DNA of 64,000 bases from Stenotrophomonas maltophilia (GCF_002138415.1 NZ_CP015612.1:474001-538000), one strand, 5' to 3'. Counted from the first letter of the stretch, positions 31,722 through 41,746 are shown. The notes: generated from the letters alone by a model not told the origin. Numbers and translations: made by a program.

Positions 31722-33026
31722 ATGCGAGTCCTAGTTCTCGGCAGCGGCGTGATCGGCACCACCAGTGCCTGGTACCTGCGACAGGCCGGGTTTGAAGTCA
31801 CGGTCATCGACCGCCAACCCGGCCCGGCGCTGGAGACCAGCTTCGCCAATGCCGGCCAGCTGTCGTTCGGCTACACCTCGCCGTGGGCGGCACCAGGCGT
31901 GCCGAAGAAGGCCATCGGCTGGCTGTTCGAGAAGCACGCGCCGCTGGCGATCAAACCGGGCATGGACCTGGCCCAGTACCGCTGGCTGTGGCAGATGCTG
32001 CGCAACTGCACGCATGAGCGCTACGCGATCAACAAGGCGCGCATGGTGCGCATGTCCGAGTACAGCCGCGACTGCCTGAACGAGCTGCGGGCGCAGATCG
32101 GCATCGAGTTCGAAGGCCGCGACCTGGGCACCACCCAGCTGTTCCGCACCCAGCAGCAGCTGGATGCCTCGGCGCAGGACATCGAGATCCTGGCCCAGTA
32201 CGGCGTGCCGTACGAGGTGCTGGACCGCGCCGGCATCATCCAGGCCGAACCGGCCCTGGCCCATGTCGATGGCCTGGTCGGCGCGCTGCGCCTGCCGCGT
32301 GACCAGACCGGCGACTGCCAGCTGTTCACCCGCCGCCTGGCGCAGATGTGCGTGGATGCCGGCGTCGAATTCCGCTTCGACCAGGACATCACCGGCCTGG
32401 AGTTCGATGGCGACCGCATCACCGGCGTGCGCATCGACGGCAAGCTGGAAACCGCCGACCGCTTCGTGGTCGCCCTCGGCAGCTATTCGCCGGCGCTGGT
32501 GGCACCGCTGGGCATGCGCCTGCCGGTGTACCCGCTGAAGGGTTACTCGCTGACGCTGCCGATCACCGATCCGGCGATGGCGCCGACCTCGACCATCCTC
32601 GACGAGAGCTACAAGGTGGCGGTGACCCGCTTCGACGACCGCATCCGCGTCGGTGGCATGGCCGAAGTGGCCGGCTTCGACCTGTCGCTGTCGCAGCGCC
32701 GCCGCGAAACCCTGGAACTGGTAGTCAGCGACCTCTACCCGAAGGGCGGCGACCTGTCGCGCGCGCAGTTCTGGACCGGCCTGCGCCCGGCCACGCCGGA
32801 CGGTACGCCGGTGGTCGGCGCCACGCCGTTCCGCAATCTGTATCTCAACACCGGCCACGGCACGCTGGGCTGGACCATGGCCTGCGGCTCGGGTCGCTAC
32901 CTGGCTGACCTGATGAGCGCGCGCCAGCCGCAGATCAGCACCGAAGGCCTGGATATTTTCCGCTACGGCCAGTACGGTCACGCGCCGCAACAAGAGAACC
33001 GCACATGCGTCCTGCCCGCGCGCTGA
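31722..33026 (+). CDS. dadA: D-amino acid dehydrogenase small subunit DadA
   Basis: 434 residues, full length. The N-terminal Rossmann motif [19 protein letters not shown] binds FAD and is followed by the acceptor strand [27 protein letters not shown] is a DadA signature. The substrate domain contains [20 protein letters not shown], and the FAD-binding C-terminus has [19 protein letters not shown]. Reaction: D-alanine to pyruvate and ammonia with electrons to the respiratory chain, at the inner face of the membrane. GGAGAAG lies 8 nt upstream. It overlaps the alanine racemase gene by 22 bp. Confidence 0.95.
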   Translation: MRVLVLGSGVIGTTSAWYLRQAGFEVTVIDRQPGPALETSFANAGQLSFGYTSPWAAPGVPKKAIGWLFEKHAPLAIKPGMDLAQYRWLWQMLRNCTHERYAINKARMVRMSEYSRDCLNELRAQIGIEFEGRDLGTTQLFRTQQQLDASAQDIEILAQYGVPYEVLDRAGIIQAEPALAHVDGLVGALRLPRDQTGDCQLFTRRLAQMCVDAGVEFRFDQDITGLEFDGDRITGVRIDGKLETADRFVVALGSYSPALVAPLGMRLPVYPLKGYSLTLPITDPAMAPTSTILDESYKVAVTRFDDRIRVGGMAEVAGFDLSLSQRRRETLELVVSDLYPKGGDLSRAQFWTGLRPATPDGTPVVGATPFRNLYLNTGHGTLGWTMACGSGRYLADLMSARQPQISTEGLDIFRYGQYGHAPQQENRTCVLPAR

Positions 33027-34072
33027 TCGATCTGGGCGCCCTGCGCAGCAACTACCGGCTCGCCCGTGAACTGGGCGGTGGCAAGGCCCTGGCGATCATC
33101 AAGGCCGATGCCTATGGCCACGGCGCAGTGCGCTGTGCGCAGGCACTGGAAGGCGAGGCCGATGGCTTCGGCGTGGCCACCATCGAAGAGGCACTGGAGC
33201 TGCGCCAAGCCGGCATCGGTGCGCCTATCCTGCTGCTGGAAGGCATCTTCGAGCCCAGTGACATGGCGCTGGTGGCCGAGCATGACTTCTGGTTCGCCGT
33301 CGGTTCGCCGTGGCAACTGGAGGCCGTCGCTGCGTTCGACAGCCCGCGCCCGCTGACGGTGTGGCTGAAGCTGGACAGCGGCATGCATCGCCTCGGCCTG
33401 GACGTGGACAGCTTCCGTGCCGCGCATGCGCGCCTGTCGGCGCTGCCGCAGGTCGAGCGCATCGTGCTGATGACCCACCTGGCACGTGCCGATGAGCTGG
33501 ACAGCGAACGCACCCACGAACAGGCGGCGACCTTCGCGCGCGCCATCGACGGCCTGCACGGCGAGACCAGCGTGTGCAACTCGCCGGCGCTGCTGGGCTG
33601 GCCGGATGTACGCAGCGACTGGGTGCGCCCGGGCCTGATGCTGTACGGCGCCAATCCGCTGCCGGACAACACGGCACTGACCGAGCGCCTGCGCCCGGTG
33701 ATGACGATGCAGTCGAAGGTGATCGCCGAGCGCTGGATCGAGGCGGGTGAGCCGGTGGGCTATGGCGCGCGCTTCGTGGCCAAGACGCGCACCCGCGTGG
33801 GTGTGGTCGCGCTGGGTTACGCTGATGGCTATCCGCAGTTCGCCCCGAATGGCACCCCAGTGCTGATCGACGGCCAGCCCGGTGTGCTGATCGGGCGCGT
33901 GTCGATGGACATGCTGACGGTGGACCTGACCGCGCATGCGCAGGCCGGCATCGGCAGCGTGGTGGAACTGTGGGGTTCGGCGCCGACGTTGTCGGAGCTG
34001 GCGCCGCGCTGTGGCGTGAGTGCGTACCAGCTGCCGTGCGCGGTCAAGCGAGTGGCGAAGGTGTACGTGTAG
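33005..34072 (+). CDS. alr: Alanine racemase (catabolic, DadX role)
   Basis: 355 residues. PLP-binding Lys33 in [11 protein letters not shown] and catalytic Tyr253 in GYGARF. HRLGLDV, HLARADE and the C-terminal beta domain with [14 protein letters not shown] complete the family signature. It converts L- to D-alanine, which DadA then oxidises. Overlap with dadA and the divergent Lrp gene mark it as the catabolic enzyme. Whether a second racemase serves wall synthesis is not visible here. The TAG stop is part of a GTAG repeat head with hairpin AGCCGAGC-CCAC-GCTCGGCT. Confidence 0.94.
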   Translation: MRPARALIDLGALRSNYRLARELGGGKALAIIKADAYGHGAVRCAQALEGEADGFGVATIEEALELRQAGIGAPILLLEGIFEPSDMALVAEHDFWFAVGSPWQLEAVAAFDSPRPLTVWLKLDSGMHRLGLDVDSFRAAHARLSALPQVERIVLMTHLARADELDSERTHEQAATFARAIDGLHGETSVCNSPALLGWPDVRSDWVRPGLMLYGANPLPDNTALTERLRPVMTMQSKVIAERWIEAGEPVGYGARFVAKTRTRVGVVALGYADGYPQFAPNGTPVLIDGQPGVLIGRVSMDMLTVDLTAHAQAGIGSVVELWGSAPTLSELAPRCGVSAYQLPCAVKRVAKVYV

Positions 34073-34375
34073 AGCCGAGCCCACGCTCGGCTTCGGTAGC
34101 CGCCGACCCTGGTCGGCGCCGTGAATGCGTGTCGACCAAGGTCGACACCTACCGATGGGTCCAACGCGCAGTGGTCGCTGGGTACGGGTGCCGTGGCGGT
34201 CCAACGCGCGGCGGTGGCCTGGTGCTGGTCGCCATGCGCGGCTCTGGTAGCCGCCGACCCTGGTCGGCGTCGTGTAATGCGTGTCGACCAAGGTCGACAC
34301 CTACCGATGGGCCCAACGCGCAGTGGTCGCCCAGTACGGGTGCCGTGGCGGTCTAACGCGCAGCGGTCGCCTGGC
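34069..34375. repeat. Palindromes and a 150-bp tandem duplication reaching into the DUF3016 gene
   Basis: After the GTAG hairpin at 34069-34092, the block from GGTAGCCGCCGACCCTGG (34096) recurs at 34246, 150 bp on. The copies match closely over about 125 bp, including GTGTCGACCAAGGTCGACACC and GGTCCAACGCG/GGTCTAACGCG. The second copy continues into the last codons of the DUF3016 gene (stop at 34353-34355); the first carries a decayed version of that gene end. Confidence 0.8.
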
Positions 34376-34919
34376 TGGTCAGCTGGCGCTTCACCCAGTC
34401 ATCGATCAGGCGCTTCTCGTAGCGCAGCGGATCACTGTCGCTCTTCAGCCCCAGGTTATGCAGGTAGCCGGTATCGCTGAGGCGCGCATCGCCCTCGCTG
34501 ACGATACGGCCGCTGGCGTCCTTCAACGTGTACTGCAGGCTGATCCGTGGCGGGTAGATGTCGCGCATGATCCGGATGTCGCGCCCACGCGGGCCGTGCC
34601 AGGGCTCGTAGTCACCGGCGCGCTTGATGTCGACCAGCGTCACGTCCAGGGTCTGCCCGGGCTGCAGCGGCTTGGCAGCGGTGGTCTGCACGTAGCGGGC
34701 CAGCTGCTGTACCCAGTCACCGCGTTCGGCCTCGAAGCGGTTGCTGCTCTGGCGGATCTCGGTGAATTTGGCCGGATCGTCCCACTTCACGCTGACCGGG
34801 CCATTGGCCTGCAGCGCACGGGGCGCATCCGGATCGGTGACGGCGCGCGGCGCGGCGTTCGCGCTGCCCGCCATGAGGGCGCCTGCCAGCAGCAGGGCAG
34901 TGGCCAATGAGCGGTTCAT
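34353..34919 (-). CDS. DUF3016 family exported protein
   Basis: 188 residues from the ATG at 34919. The signal peptide is about 1-22 (AGSANAAPRA). DUF3016 signature: VSVKWDDPAKFTEIRQS, GQTLDVTLVDIKRAGDYEPW, RDIRIMRDIYPPRISLQYTL and the end YEKRLIDDWVKRQL. Function unknown; members are periplasmic in Xanthomonads and Shewanella-like bacteria. The stop codon is inside the second copy of a tandem duplication. The C-terminal extension TSQATAAR could stem from that event. Confidence 0.87.
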   Translation of the reverse strand: MNRSLATALLLAGALMAGSANAAPRAVTDPDAPRALQANGPVSVKWDDPAKFTEIRQSSNRFEAERGDWVQQLARYVQTTAAKPLQPGQTLDVTLVDIKRAGDYEPWHGPRGRDIRIMRDIYPPRISLQYTLKDASGRIVSEGDARLSDTGYLHNLGLKSDSDPLRYEKRLIDDWVKRQLTSQATAAR

Positions 34920-35163
34920 GACGGTCTCCTGCGCCCCTTCGATGGGGACGATACGGTTTACAGATCGAGTGTGATCCCGCTTTCCAGTCGCCGCAACGGC
35001 CGATTGCGTCATTCGCAAGAGTGGTTGCCGCCAATTCATCGTCGTCAACCATGACTGACGGCGCTTGACGCTGTGAATACGCGCTTTGGAAGATGCTGTG
35101 CTTCCAATCCGGCCTGCACAGACGCCCTTGTCCACACTGCCGCCCCTCGTGGAGCGCCCACCG

Positions 35164-37152
35164 ATGATGGTGCCAGCGCCCGAACCCGACCTGCATCATG
35201 GCGTGCTTGAGCGCATCAACGCCGGTTTCTGCGTGATCCAGGTGCTGTTCGAGGGCGATCGCGCCGTGGACTACCGTTTCATCGAGGTCAATGATGCGTT
35301 CGAGCGTCACACCGGGCTGAAGGACGCGCGTGGCCAGCGCATGACGGCGCTGGAGCCGGGCCACGAGCAGGACTGGTTCCGCATCTACGGCGAGGTCGCA
35401 CGCAGTGGCCGCCCTGCCCAGTTCGAGATGGAAGCGCGCGCGCTGGGCCGCTCGTTCGCGGTTGACGCGGTACGCGTGGGCCGTCCGGGCGAAGACAAGG
35501 TCGGCATCCTGTTCTTCGACATCACCGCACGCAAGCAGATGGAAGTGGAACTGGGTGAAAGCGAAGCCCGCTTCAGCGCGCTGGCCGACGGCCTGCCGAT
35601 GCCGGTGTGGGTGCTGGACGAGCGCGGCCATGCCCGTTTCGTCAACAGCGCTTTCAGTGAGTTCTTCGGCGGCGACGAAACACGCGTGCCGGAAGATGTC
35701 TGGCGCGGTCTGGTGCATCCGGACGATGCATCGGTGTTCGAGTACGAGCTGCAGGAGGCACTGAAGGCGCAGCGGTCGATGCATGCGCTGGTGCGGGCCC
35801 GACGCGCCGATGGCGAGTGGCGTTGGCTGGAGATGAACGCACGCCCGCGCTTCTCGCGGATGGGCCGCTTCATCGGCCTGGCCGGCAGCAGTCCGGACGT
35901 GACCGAACGACGTGAGATCGAGCTGGCGCGCGAGGAACTGCTGCAGTCCGAGCGTGCCGCGCGCAGCGCTGCGGAAAACATGGCGCGGCTGAAGGACGAG
36001 TTCCTGGCCACGCTGTCGCACGAGCTGCGCACGCCGCTGACCACCATCCTCGGCTGGAGCGAACTGCTGCTGCAGCGCGTGGACAACACCAGCCCGCTGT
36101 ACAAGGGCCTGAACGTGATCGCCAACAGCGCCGGTGCGCAGAAGCGGCTGATCTCGGACATGCTCGACCTCAGCAGCATGCTGCTGGGCAAGGTGCAGCT
36201 GGAGGTGGAGATACTGGACCTGCGCGACCTGCTGGGTGAAGCCATCGGCGCGCAGGAGCTGGTCGCCGAAGGCAAGGCGCTGGACGTGCACCTGCAGTTG
36301 CCCGAACAACCGAGCCTGGTGCTGGGCGATGCCACGCGCCTGCAGCAGGTGTTGTGGAACCTGCTGTCGAATGCAATCAAGTTCACCCCGGCCGAAGGCC
36401 GCATCGACCTGCAGCTGCAGGCCGACGGCAACCACTGGGTGATCACCGTGCGTGACACCGGCGACGGTATCGCGCCCGAATTCCTCAATCACCTGTTCAG
36501 CCGTTTCCGCCAGGCCGATGGCACCACCACCCGACGCCATGGCGGCCTCGGCCTGGGCCTGGCGATCGTGCAGCAGCTGGTCGAACTGCACGGTGGCACT
36601 GTCACCGCCGCCAGCGAGGGCCATGGCCACGGCGCCACCTTCACCGTGCGCCTGCCGCAGCACATTCCCGATGCCGAGCGGCGCCCGCTGCGCGAGGTGA
36701 TCAGCGGGCCGATCCTGGAGCCGGTGATCGTCGAGCCTTATCCGCTGCGTGGCATGCATGTGCTGGCGGTGGAAGACCAGCCGGAAGTGCTCGAGTACCT
36801 GCGGCGCATGCTGGAAGAGCAGGGCGCGAGTGTGTCGGCCGCCAGCTCGGCCGGTGAAGCGCTGGCGTTGCTGGCCGATACCGGGCACCTGCAGTACCAC
36901 GTGATGCTGACCGACATCGGGATGCCGGGCATGGATGGCTATGGTCTGGTGCGCACGCTGCGCGAGGACATGGGCGTGGATGCGATGACCCTGCCGGCGG
37001 TTGCCGTGACCGCGCTGGCGCGCGCCGATGACCGGCGCCGAGCGCTGGCGTCAGGCTTCCAGGAACATGTCGCCAAACCGTACTCGGTGGCACAGCTGGT
37101 GGCTGCGGTACGCAAGGTGCAGGTGCCACGCGCGGACAGCGCGCTGCACTGA
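35164..37152 (+). CDS. Hybrid sensor histidine kinase (PAS-PAS-HisKA-HATPase-REC)
   Basis: 662 residues if begun at the ATG at 35164 (GTGGAG 7-8 nt upstream). The frame is open to a TTG at 35086, so up to 26 more residues are possible. No membrane helix, therefore cytosolic. A PAS-like domain occupies about 15-130 and PAS2 about 135-260. HisKA has His286 in TLSHELRTPLTT. The HATPase has LLSNAIKFTP, DTGDGI, FRQADGTTTR and GLGLGLAIV. The terminal receiver has the conserved Asp584 in MLTDIGMPGMDG and Lys in VAKPYS. No response regulator with an output domain is adjacent, so its phosphorelay partner must be elsewhere. Confidence 0.9.
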   Translation: MMVPAPEPDLHHGVLERINAGFCVIQVLFEGDRAVDYRFIEVNDAFERHTGLKDARGQRMTALEPGHEQDWFRIYGEVARSGRPAQFEMEARALGRSFAVDAVRVGRPGEDKVGILFFDITARKQMEVELGESEARFSALADGLPMPVWVLDERGHARFVNSAFSEFFGGDETRVPEDVWRGLVHPDDASVFEYELQEALKAQRSMHALVRARRADGEWRWLEMNARPRFSRMGRFIGLAGSSPDVTERREIELAREELLQSERAARSAAENMARLKDEFLATLSHELRTPLTTILGWSELLLQRVDNTSPLYKGLNVIANSAGAQKRLISDMLDLSSMLLGKVQLEVEILDLRDLLGEAIGAQELVAEGKALDVHLQLPEQPSLVLGDATRLQQVLWNLLSNAIKFTPAEGRIDLQLQADGNHWVITVRDTGDGIAPEFLNHLFSRFRQADGTTTRRHGGLGLGLAIVQQLVELHGGTVTAASEGHGHGATFTVRLPQHIPDAERRPLREVISGPILEPVIVEPYPLRGMHVLAVEDQPEVLEYLRRMLEEQGASVSAASSAGEALALLADTGHLQYHVMLTDIGMPGMDGYGLVRTLREDMGVDAMTLPAVAVTALARADDRRRALASGFQEHVAKPYSVAQLVAAVRKVQVPRADSALH

Positions 37153-37195
37153 GCATTCACGGCCGATCGGCGACCCTGCACGCAGGAGGTCGCCT

Positions 37196-37489
37196 ATGTC
37201 CCGTATAGCTCCCCGCATCCATACCGATCCGGCGCAGATCGCGCGCCTGGAAGCCCTGTTGCCGCAGCTGGAAGGCGAAACGCAGGTGCAGCTGACCCTG
37301 CACGATGGTCGCCGCCTGCTCGGCACCGTGGCGGTGAAACCGACCGTGCAGCAGTACCGCAACGACGCCGGCGACGAAGGCAGCAACGGCCAGTTGCGCC
37401 TGGATGACTACGACACGCCGGTGCAGCAGCACCATGTGTGGCTGGATGAAATCGCCAGCATCAACCGTCTGCCACCCAAGGCACCTTGA
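37196..37489 (+). CDS. DUF3247 family protein
   Basis: 97 residues from the ATG at 37196, with an excellent AGGAGGT at 37184-37190. Motifs: RLEALLPQLEGETQVQLTL, DGRRLLGTVAVKPTVQQYR, LDDYDTPVQQHHVWLDEI. It matches DUF3247, a small family restricted mostly to Xanthomonadaceae, with an SH3-like barrel suggested by the strand pattern. No known function. It lies 43 bp after the hybrid kinase and may be read from the same transcript. Confidence 0.88.
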   Translation: MSRIAPRIHTDPAQIARLEALLPQLEGETQVQLTLHDGRRLLGTVAVKPTVQQYRNDAGDEGSNGQLRLDDYDTPVQQHHVWLDEIASINRLPPKAP

Positions 37490-37495
37490 TCCGAT

Positions 37496-37552
37496 GTAGA
37501 GGCGAACCCACGCTCGGCTGCGCCGTCGCCCGAGCGTGGGCTCGGGCGCTAC
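37496..37552. repeat. GTAG inverted repeat between convergent genes
   Basis: Begins GTAGA (37496), ends CTAC (37552). Stem CCCACGCTCGG/CCGAGCGTGGG with additional outer pairing CGAAC..CTCGGGCG; a separate REP subtype from the GGCCGGC ones. Confidence 0.75.
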
Positions 37553-37559
37553 CTGTGGG

Positions 37560-37823
37560 TCAGTGCTCGAACAACGTCGGCGTCGCTTCGAACCGCCGCG
37601 CGTAGGCGCGTTCTTCCGCCACCCGGGCCACCTCGTCATCGGCCAGGTCCGGTGCGCCGTACACCGCATAGGCCACGCTGCCGTCGGCGCCATGACCGAC
37701 CTGGTGCAGCCGGTAGCGCGAGTGGCCGCCGCCGGTGTCCTCGGGGTAATGCACGGGCGGATGGCTGCCTTCCAGGTCCATTTCACTGTTGTCGACCACG
37801 CCACCGACGAACAAGGCTCGCAT
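37560..37823 (-). CDS. Small hypothetical protein
   Basis: 87 residues from the ATG at 37823, preceded by AGGAGA on the coding strand. Gly/His-rich centre (HPPVHYPEDTGGGHSRYRLH), then DLADDEVARVAEERAYARRF. No signal peptide, Cys or known motif. Short but with a good ribosome site and GC3 pattern, so probably real. It is divergent from the rsmC operon, with a 157-bp gap holding the rsmC promoter. Confidence 0.65.
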   Translation of the reverse strand: MRALFVGGVVDNSEMDLEGSHPPVHYPEDTGGGHSRYRLHQVGHGADGSVAYAVYGAPDLADDEVARVAEERAYARRFEATPTLFEH

Positions 37824-37941
37824 GCAGGTTCTCCTGGGTTTCCGGGGGAGCCTCTACCCTGAACGTTTCAATGTTGCTGGCAGATCAAGGCCCCGTTCGG
37901 GTTTCGCAAAGCGGCATACCGGGGCCTGCCCGGCCAAGCCG

Positions 37942-37956
37942 GTACAATGGACGGCC
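37942..37956 (+). promoter_or_regulatory. Promoter -10 region of the rsmC operon
   Basis: GTACAATGGACGGCC, with TACAAT as -10 hexamer 25 nt before the next gene's ATG. The same 15-mer is found upstream of the gph gene at 47347-47361. Confidence 0.6.
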
Positions 37957-37980
37957 CTCACGCTTGAAGTACCCGCGCCG

Positions 37981-39045
37981 ATGGCCTCCAGCGACGACGC
38001 CCCCCTGCAGACCCTGTTCCTGCCGTTCTCCCAAGGCGCCCTGCGCTGGCCGGAGGGCCCGGTGGCCTTCCTGCGTGCCCGCGACGGCTGGCCGCTGCGC
38101 GAAGCGGCCGGCAACCGCGAGGTGCACTGCGAGCAGAGCTTCGCCCCGTTCGCGCAGCCGCTGCAGCAGGCCGCCGGCTGGACCGTCAGCGGCCAGCTGG
38201 ATGATGTGGCCGGCAAGGGCCGCTACCCGCTGGTGCTGGTGCTGCCGCCGCGCCAGCGTGAAGAAGCCCGTGCGCTGTTCGCCCGCGCGCTGGCGCTGGT
38301 CGCCGACGGCGGCCGCATCGTTGCCTGCCAGTCCAACAACGAAGGAGCGCGCTCGGGTGAGGGCGATCTGAAGCAGCTGACCGGCCTCGGTGGCAGCCTG
38401 ACCAAGAACCATTGCCGCGTGTACTGGACCGCCCCGATGCATGGCCAGCACGACGCCGACCTGGCCAAGCGCTGGTCGGCACTGGACGCGGTGCGGCCGA
38501 TCGTCGGCGGCCGTTTCCTCAGCCGCCCGGGCGTGTTCGCCTGGGATCGCATCGACCCGGCGTCGGCGCTGCTGGCCGAGCACCTGCCGGCCGACCTGGC
38601 CGGCCGCGCCGCCGACCTTGGCGCCGGCTACGGCTACCTGTCGCGCGAGCTGCTGGAGCGTTGCCCGAAGATCACCGCGCTGGACCTGTACGAAGCCGAG
38701 CAGCGCGCGCTGGCACTGGCCGAGCTGAACCTGGCACCACCGCCGCGCTCGCTGCCGCTGCGCTTCCTGTGGCAGGACGTCACCGCCGGCATCGAGCCGG
38801 GCTACGACGTGATCATCAGCAACCCGCCGTTCCACACGCCCTCGCGCGCCGATCGCCCGGACATCGGCCAGCGCTTCATCGCCGTGGCCGCGCAGGCGCT
38901 GCGCCCGGGCGGACGCCTGTACGTAGTGGCCAACCGCCACCTGCCGTACGAGTACACGCTCAACGAGAGCTTTGGCGCAGTGCGTGTGATCGCCGAGCGG
39001 GATGGCTTCAAGCTGGTGGAAGCGGTGAAGGGGAAGGGCAAGTGA
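37981..39045 (+). CDS. rsmC: 16S rRNA (guanine-N2) methyltransferase, RsmC-like
   Basis: 354 residues from the ATG at 37981. The architecture equals RsmC: an N-terminal degenerate methyltransferase domain (about 1-165) and a C-terminal active one. The SAM site is GRAADLGAGYGYLSRELLE and ITALDLYEAE; the catalytic motif is SNPPFHT (about 280-286), typical of exocyclic-amine methyltransferases. VGGRFLSRPGVFAWDRID joins the domains. Predicted product: m2G1207 in 16S rRNA. Closest alternative: RlmG, which shares the fold. First gene of a three-gene operon with GTGA and ATGA overlaps. Confidence 0.85.
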   Translation: MASSDDAPLQTLFLPFSQGALRWPEGPVAFLRARDGWPLREAAGNREVHCEQSFAPFAQPLQQAAGWTVSGQLDDVAGKGRYPLVLVLPPRQREEARALFARALALVADGGRIVACQSNNEGARSGEGDLKQLTGLGGSLTKNHCRVYWTAPMHGQHDADLAKRWSALDAVRPIVGGRFLSRPGVFAWDRIDPASALLAEHLPADLAGRAADLGAGYGYLSRELLERCPKITALDLYEAEQRALALAELNLAPPPRSLPLRFLWQDVTAGIEPGYDVIISNPPFHTPSRADRPDIGQRFIAVAAQALRPGGRLYVVANRHLPYEYTLNESFGAVRVIAERDGFKLVEAVKGKGK

Positions 39046-39743
39046 AGCTGGTCAAGCTCATCGCCAACCTGGGCTATGGCAGCCGCAAGCAGGTGCAGTG
39101 GATGTTCCGCGAAGGCCGCGTCACCGACGCCGACGGCGACGTGCTGTACGCCGATGACCAGGTGCCGCACGAGGCGATCCGGGTCGATGGCGAGCCGCTG
39201 GACCCGCCGGTGGGCCTGTCGATCGCGCTGCACAAGCCCGCCGGCTACACCTGCTCGACCAAGGACACCGGCCGCCTGATCTACGACCTGCTGCCGCCGC
39301 GCTTCCGCGACCGCGACCCGGTGCTGTCCACGGTGGGCCGCCTCGACCGCGAGACCAGTGGCCTGTTGCTGCTGACCGACGATGGCGGCCTGCTGCACCG
39401 GATCATCTCGCCGAAGTCGAAGCTGCCCAAGGTCTACGAGGTCGAGTTGAGCGACGACCTGCGCGGCGACGAAGTGGCGCTGTTCGCCAGTGGCACGCTG
39501 ATGCTGGAGTCCGAGAAGACGCCCCTGCTGCCGGCTGAACTGGAAGTACTGGATGCGCGTCGCGCGCGCCTGGTGCTGCATGAAGGCCGCTACCATCAGG
39601 TGCGCCGTATGTTCGCCGCCACCGGCAACCATGTGCAGGCCCTGCACCGCAGCCGAGTCGGCGGGCTGGACCTGCAGGGACTGGACGAGGGGCAATGGCG
39701 GCAGCTCACTCCTACCGACCTGGATACGCTTTTCGCTCCATGA
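39042..39743 (+). CDS. rsuA: 16S rRNA pseudouridine synthase RsuA-like
   Basis: 233 residues from the GTG at 39042 that overlaps the rsmC stop. An N-terminal S4-like RNA-binding segment (about 1-55: KLIANLGYGSRKQVQWMFRE) precedes the catalytic domain, with Asp102 in the signature GRLDRETSGLLLLTDDG. ALHKPAGYTCS and EGRYHQVRRMF are the other family motifs. Expected reaction: uridine 516 to pseudouridine in 16S rRNA. Being coupled to rsmC it forms an rRNA-modification operon. RluE/RluF-type enzymes are related alternatives. Confidence 0.87.
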   Translation: MKLVKLIANLGYGSRKQVQWMFREGRVTDADGDVLYADDQVPHEAIRVDGEPLDPPVGLSIALHKPAGYTCSTKDTGRLIYDLLPPRFRDRDPVLSTVGRLDRETSGLLLLTDDGGLLHRIISPKSKLPKVYEVELSDDLRGDEVALFASGTLMLESEKTPLLPAELEVLDARRARLVLHEGRYHQVRRMFAATGNHVQALHRSRVGGLDLQGLDEGQWRQLTPTDLDTLFAP

Positions 39744-40423
39744 CCACCATCGCTGCGCTGCCGTTCCTCCCCGACGCCGTCATCTTCGACATGGACGGCC
39801 TGATGATCGACAGCGAGCGGGTCTCGCTGGCCTGCTGGAGCGAGGCCGCCGACGCGTTCGGGCTGGGCCTGGACGAGGCGGTGTTCCTGCGCATGGTCGG
39901 CCTTGGCGACCGTGACACGCACGCGCTGCTGCGCGCGCAGGGCATCGAGGACGGTGTGATCGACGCAGTGGCGGCACGTTGCCATGAGCTGTACGAAGCG
40001 CGCACGCAGACCGGCCTGCCGCTGCGGCCAGGCATTCTGGAGCTGCTGGAGCTGCTGAAGGTACATGCGGTACCGCGTGCGGTGGCGACCACCACGCGGC
40101 AGCCGCGGGCCAACCGCAAGCTGGCCGCTGCTGGGCTGCTGCCGTACTTCGATGCGGTGATCACCAGTGGCGACGTAGCGCGGCCGAAGCCGGCGCCGGA
40201 CATTTACCTGCTGGCCGCGCAGCGGCTGGGGCAACTGCCGGAGCGCTGCCTGGCGCTGGAGGATTCACCGGCTGGCACGCGCGCCGCGCTGGCTGCCGGC
40301 ATGACCGTAATCCAGGTGCCGGATCTGGTGCATCCGGACGAAGAGCTGCGCGCGCTGGGCCACCGCATCGTCGGCTCGCTGGTGGATGCGCACGCACTGC
40401 TGCTGCCGCTGTTGCCGAGGTAA
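39740..40423 (+). CDS. HAD-superfamily hydrolase (beta-phosphoglucomutase-like subfamily)
   Basis: 227 residues from the ATG at 39740 that overlaps the rsuA stop. HAD motif I is VIFDMDGLMIDSE (nucleophile Asp17, acid Asp19), motif II TTTRQPRANRK, motif III GDVARPKPAPDIYLLAAQ, motif IV LALEDSPAGTRAALAAGM. A helical cap between motifs I and II marks subfamily IA. The DGLMIDSE cap region resembles sugar-phosphate phosphatases such as YniC/HxpB. The real substrate is unknown. Third gene of the rsmC operon. Confidence 0.88.
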   Translation: MTTIAALPFLPDAVIFDMDGLMIDSERVSLACWSEAADAFGLGLDEAVFLRMVGLGDRDTHALLRAQGIEDGVIDAVAARCHELYEARTQTGLPLRPGILELLELLKVHAVPRAVATTTRQPRANRKLAAAGLLPYFDAVITSGDVARPKPAPDIYLLAAQRLGQLPERCLALEDSPAGTRAALAAGMTVIQVPDLVHPDEELRALGHRIVGSLVDAHALLLPLLPR

Positions 40424-40426
40424 CCG

Positions 40427-40530
40427 GTAGGTGCCGACCGTTTGTCGGGACTCTTTACTGCTTTTGTGGGTGCCAACCTTGGTTGGCACGCCCCAAATCT
40501 CCGGTGGGTGCCGACCGTTGGTCGGCACGC
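40427..40530. repeat. Three SMAG-like palindromes
   Basis: GTAGGTGCCGACCGTTTGTCGG (40427), GTGCCAACCTTGGTTGGCAC (40469) and GTGCCGACCGTTGGTCGGCAC (40508), separated by about 20 bp spacers, between convergent genes. Confidence 0.8.
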
Positions 40531-40537
40531 CTTCCCA

Positions 40538-41746
40538 TCACACCCGCCCGAACACCAGCGCGGCGTTGGTGCCACCGAAGCCGAAGCTGTTGGACATGAC
40601 CGTATCCAGCTTCTGCTCGCGGCTCTCACGCAGGATCGGGAAGCTCTCCACCTTCGGGTCCAGTTCGCCGATGTTGGCCGAACCGGCGACGAAGCCATCG
40701 CGCATCATCAGCAGGCAGTAGATCGCCTCGTGCACGCTTGCCGCACCCAGCGAATGGCCGGACAGCGCCTTGGTCGAGGACAGCGGCGGCACCGCATCGC
40801 CGAACACTTCGCGGATCGCATTGAGCTCGGTGACGTCGCCCAGCGGCGTGGAGGTGCCGTGGGTGTTGAGGTAGTCCAGCGGGCGATCGACGCCCTGCAG
40901 CGCCATCTTCATGCAGCGCACCGCGCCTTCGCCGGACGGGGCGACCATGTCGGCGCCGTCGGAGGTCACGCCATAGCCGATCAGCTCGGCATGGATGTGC
41001 GCGCCGCGCGCAACGGCGTGGTCGTAATCCTCCAGCACCAGCATGCCGCCGCCACCGGCGATGACGAAGCCGTCGCGGTCCTTGTCGTACGGACGCGAGG
41101 CGCTGGCCGGGGTCTCGTTGAAGCTGGTCGACAGCGCGCCCATCGCATCGAACATCACGCTCATCGACCAGTGCAGGTCTTCACCGCCACCGGCGAACAT
41201 GATGTCCTGCGCGCCATGGCGGATCATGTCCGCGGCGGCGCCGATGCAGTGCGCCGAGGTCGCGCAGGCGGCCGACAGCGAATAGCTGACGCCCTTGATC
41301 TGGTAGGCGGTGGCCAGGCAGGCCGAGACCGTCGAGCACATCGTGCGCGGCACCATGTACGGGCCGACCTTGCGCACACCACGTTCGCGCAGCAGGTCGA
41401 CGGCGCCGATCTGCCATTCGCTGGAGCCGCCGCCTGAACCGGCGATCAGGCCGGTGCGCAGGTTGCTGACCTGCTCGGGGCTGAGCCCGGCATCGGCGAT
41501 GGCATCGCGCATGGACAGGTAGGCGAAGGCCGCCGCATCGCTCATGAAGCGCTTCTGCTTGCGGTCGATCAGCGCCTCCAGATCGAGGTCGACACGACCG
41601 CCGACCTGGCTGCGCAGGCCCGCTTCGGCGTGGTCGGCCAGGGCGGTGATGCCCGAGCGCCCTTCGCGCAGCGCGGCCGAAACGGTATCCAGATCATTGC
41701 CGAGGCAGGACGTGATGCCCATGCCAGTGATGACGACGCGACGCAT
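40538..41746 (-). CDS. fabB: Beta-ketoacyl-ACP synthase I (FabB)
   Basis: 402 residues. The thiolase fold has the complete C-H-H triad: C161 in [10 protein letters not shown]296 in NTHGTSTP and H331 in [24 protein letters not shown] is the standard N-terminus. It elongates the unsaturated acyl-ACP made by FabA. It starts at the last base of the fabA stop (TGATG), so the two are coupled, as in other Gammaproteobacteria with the FabA-FabB anaerobic unsaturated fatty acid route. Confidence 0.95.
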   Translation of the reverse strand: MRRVVITGMGITSCLGNDLDTVSAALREGRSGITALADHAEAGLRSQVGGRVDLDLEALIDRKQKRFMSDAAAFAYLSMRDAIADAGLSPEQVSNLRTGLIAGSGGGSSEWQIGAVDLLRERGVRKVGPYMVPRTMCSTVSACLATAYQIKGVSYSLSAACATSAHCIGAAADMIRHGAQDIMFAGGGEDLHWSMSVMFDAMGALSTSFNETPASASRPYDKDRDGFVIAGGGGMLVLEDYDHAVARGAHIHAELIGYGVTSDGADMVAPSGEGAVRCMKMALQGVDRPLDYLNTHGTSTPLGDVTELNAIREVFGDAVPPLSSTKALSGHSLGAASVHEAIYCLLMMRDGFVAGSANIGELDPKVESFPILRESREQKLDTVMSNSFGFGGTNAALVFGRV

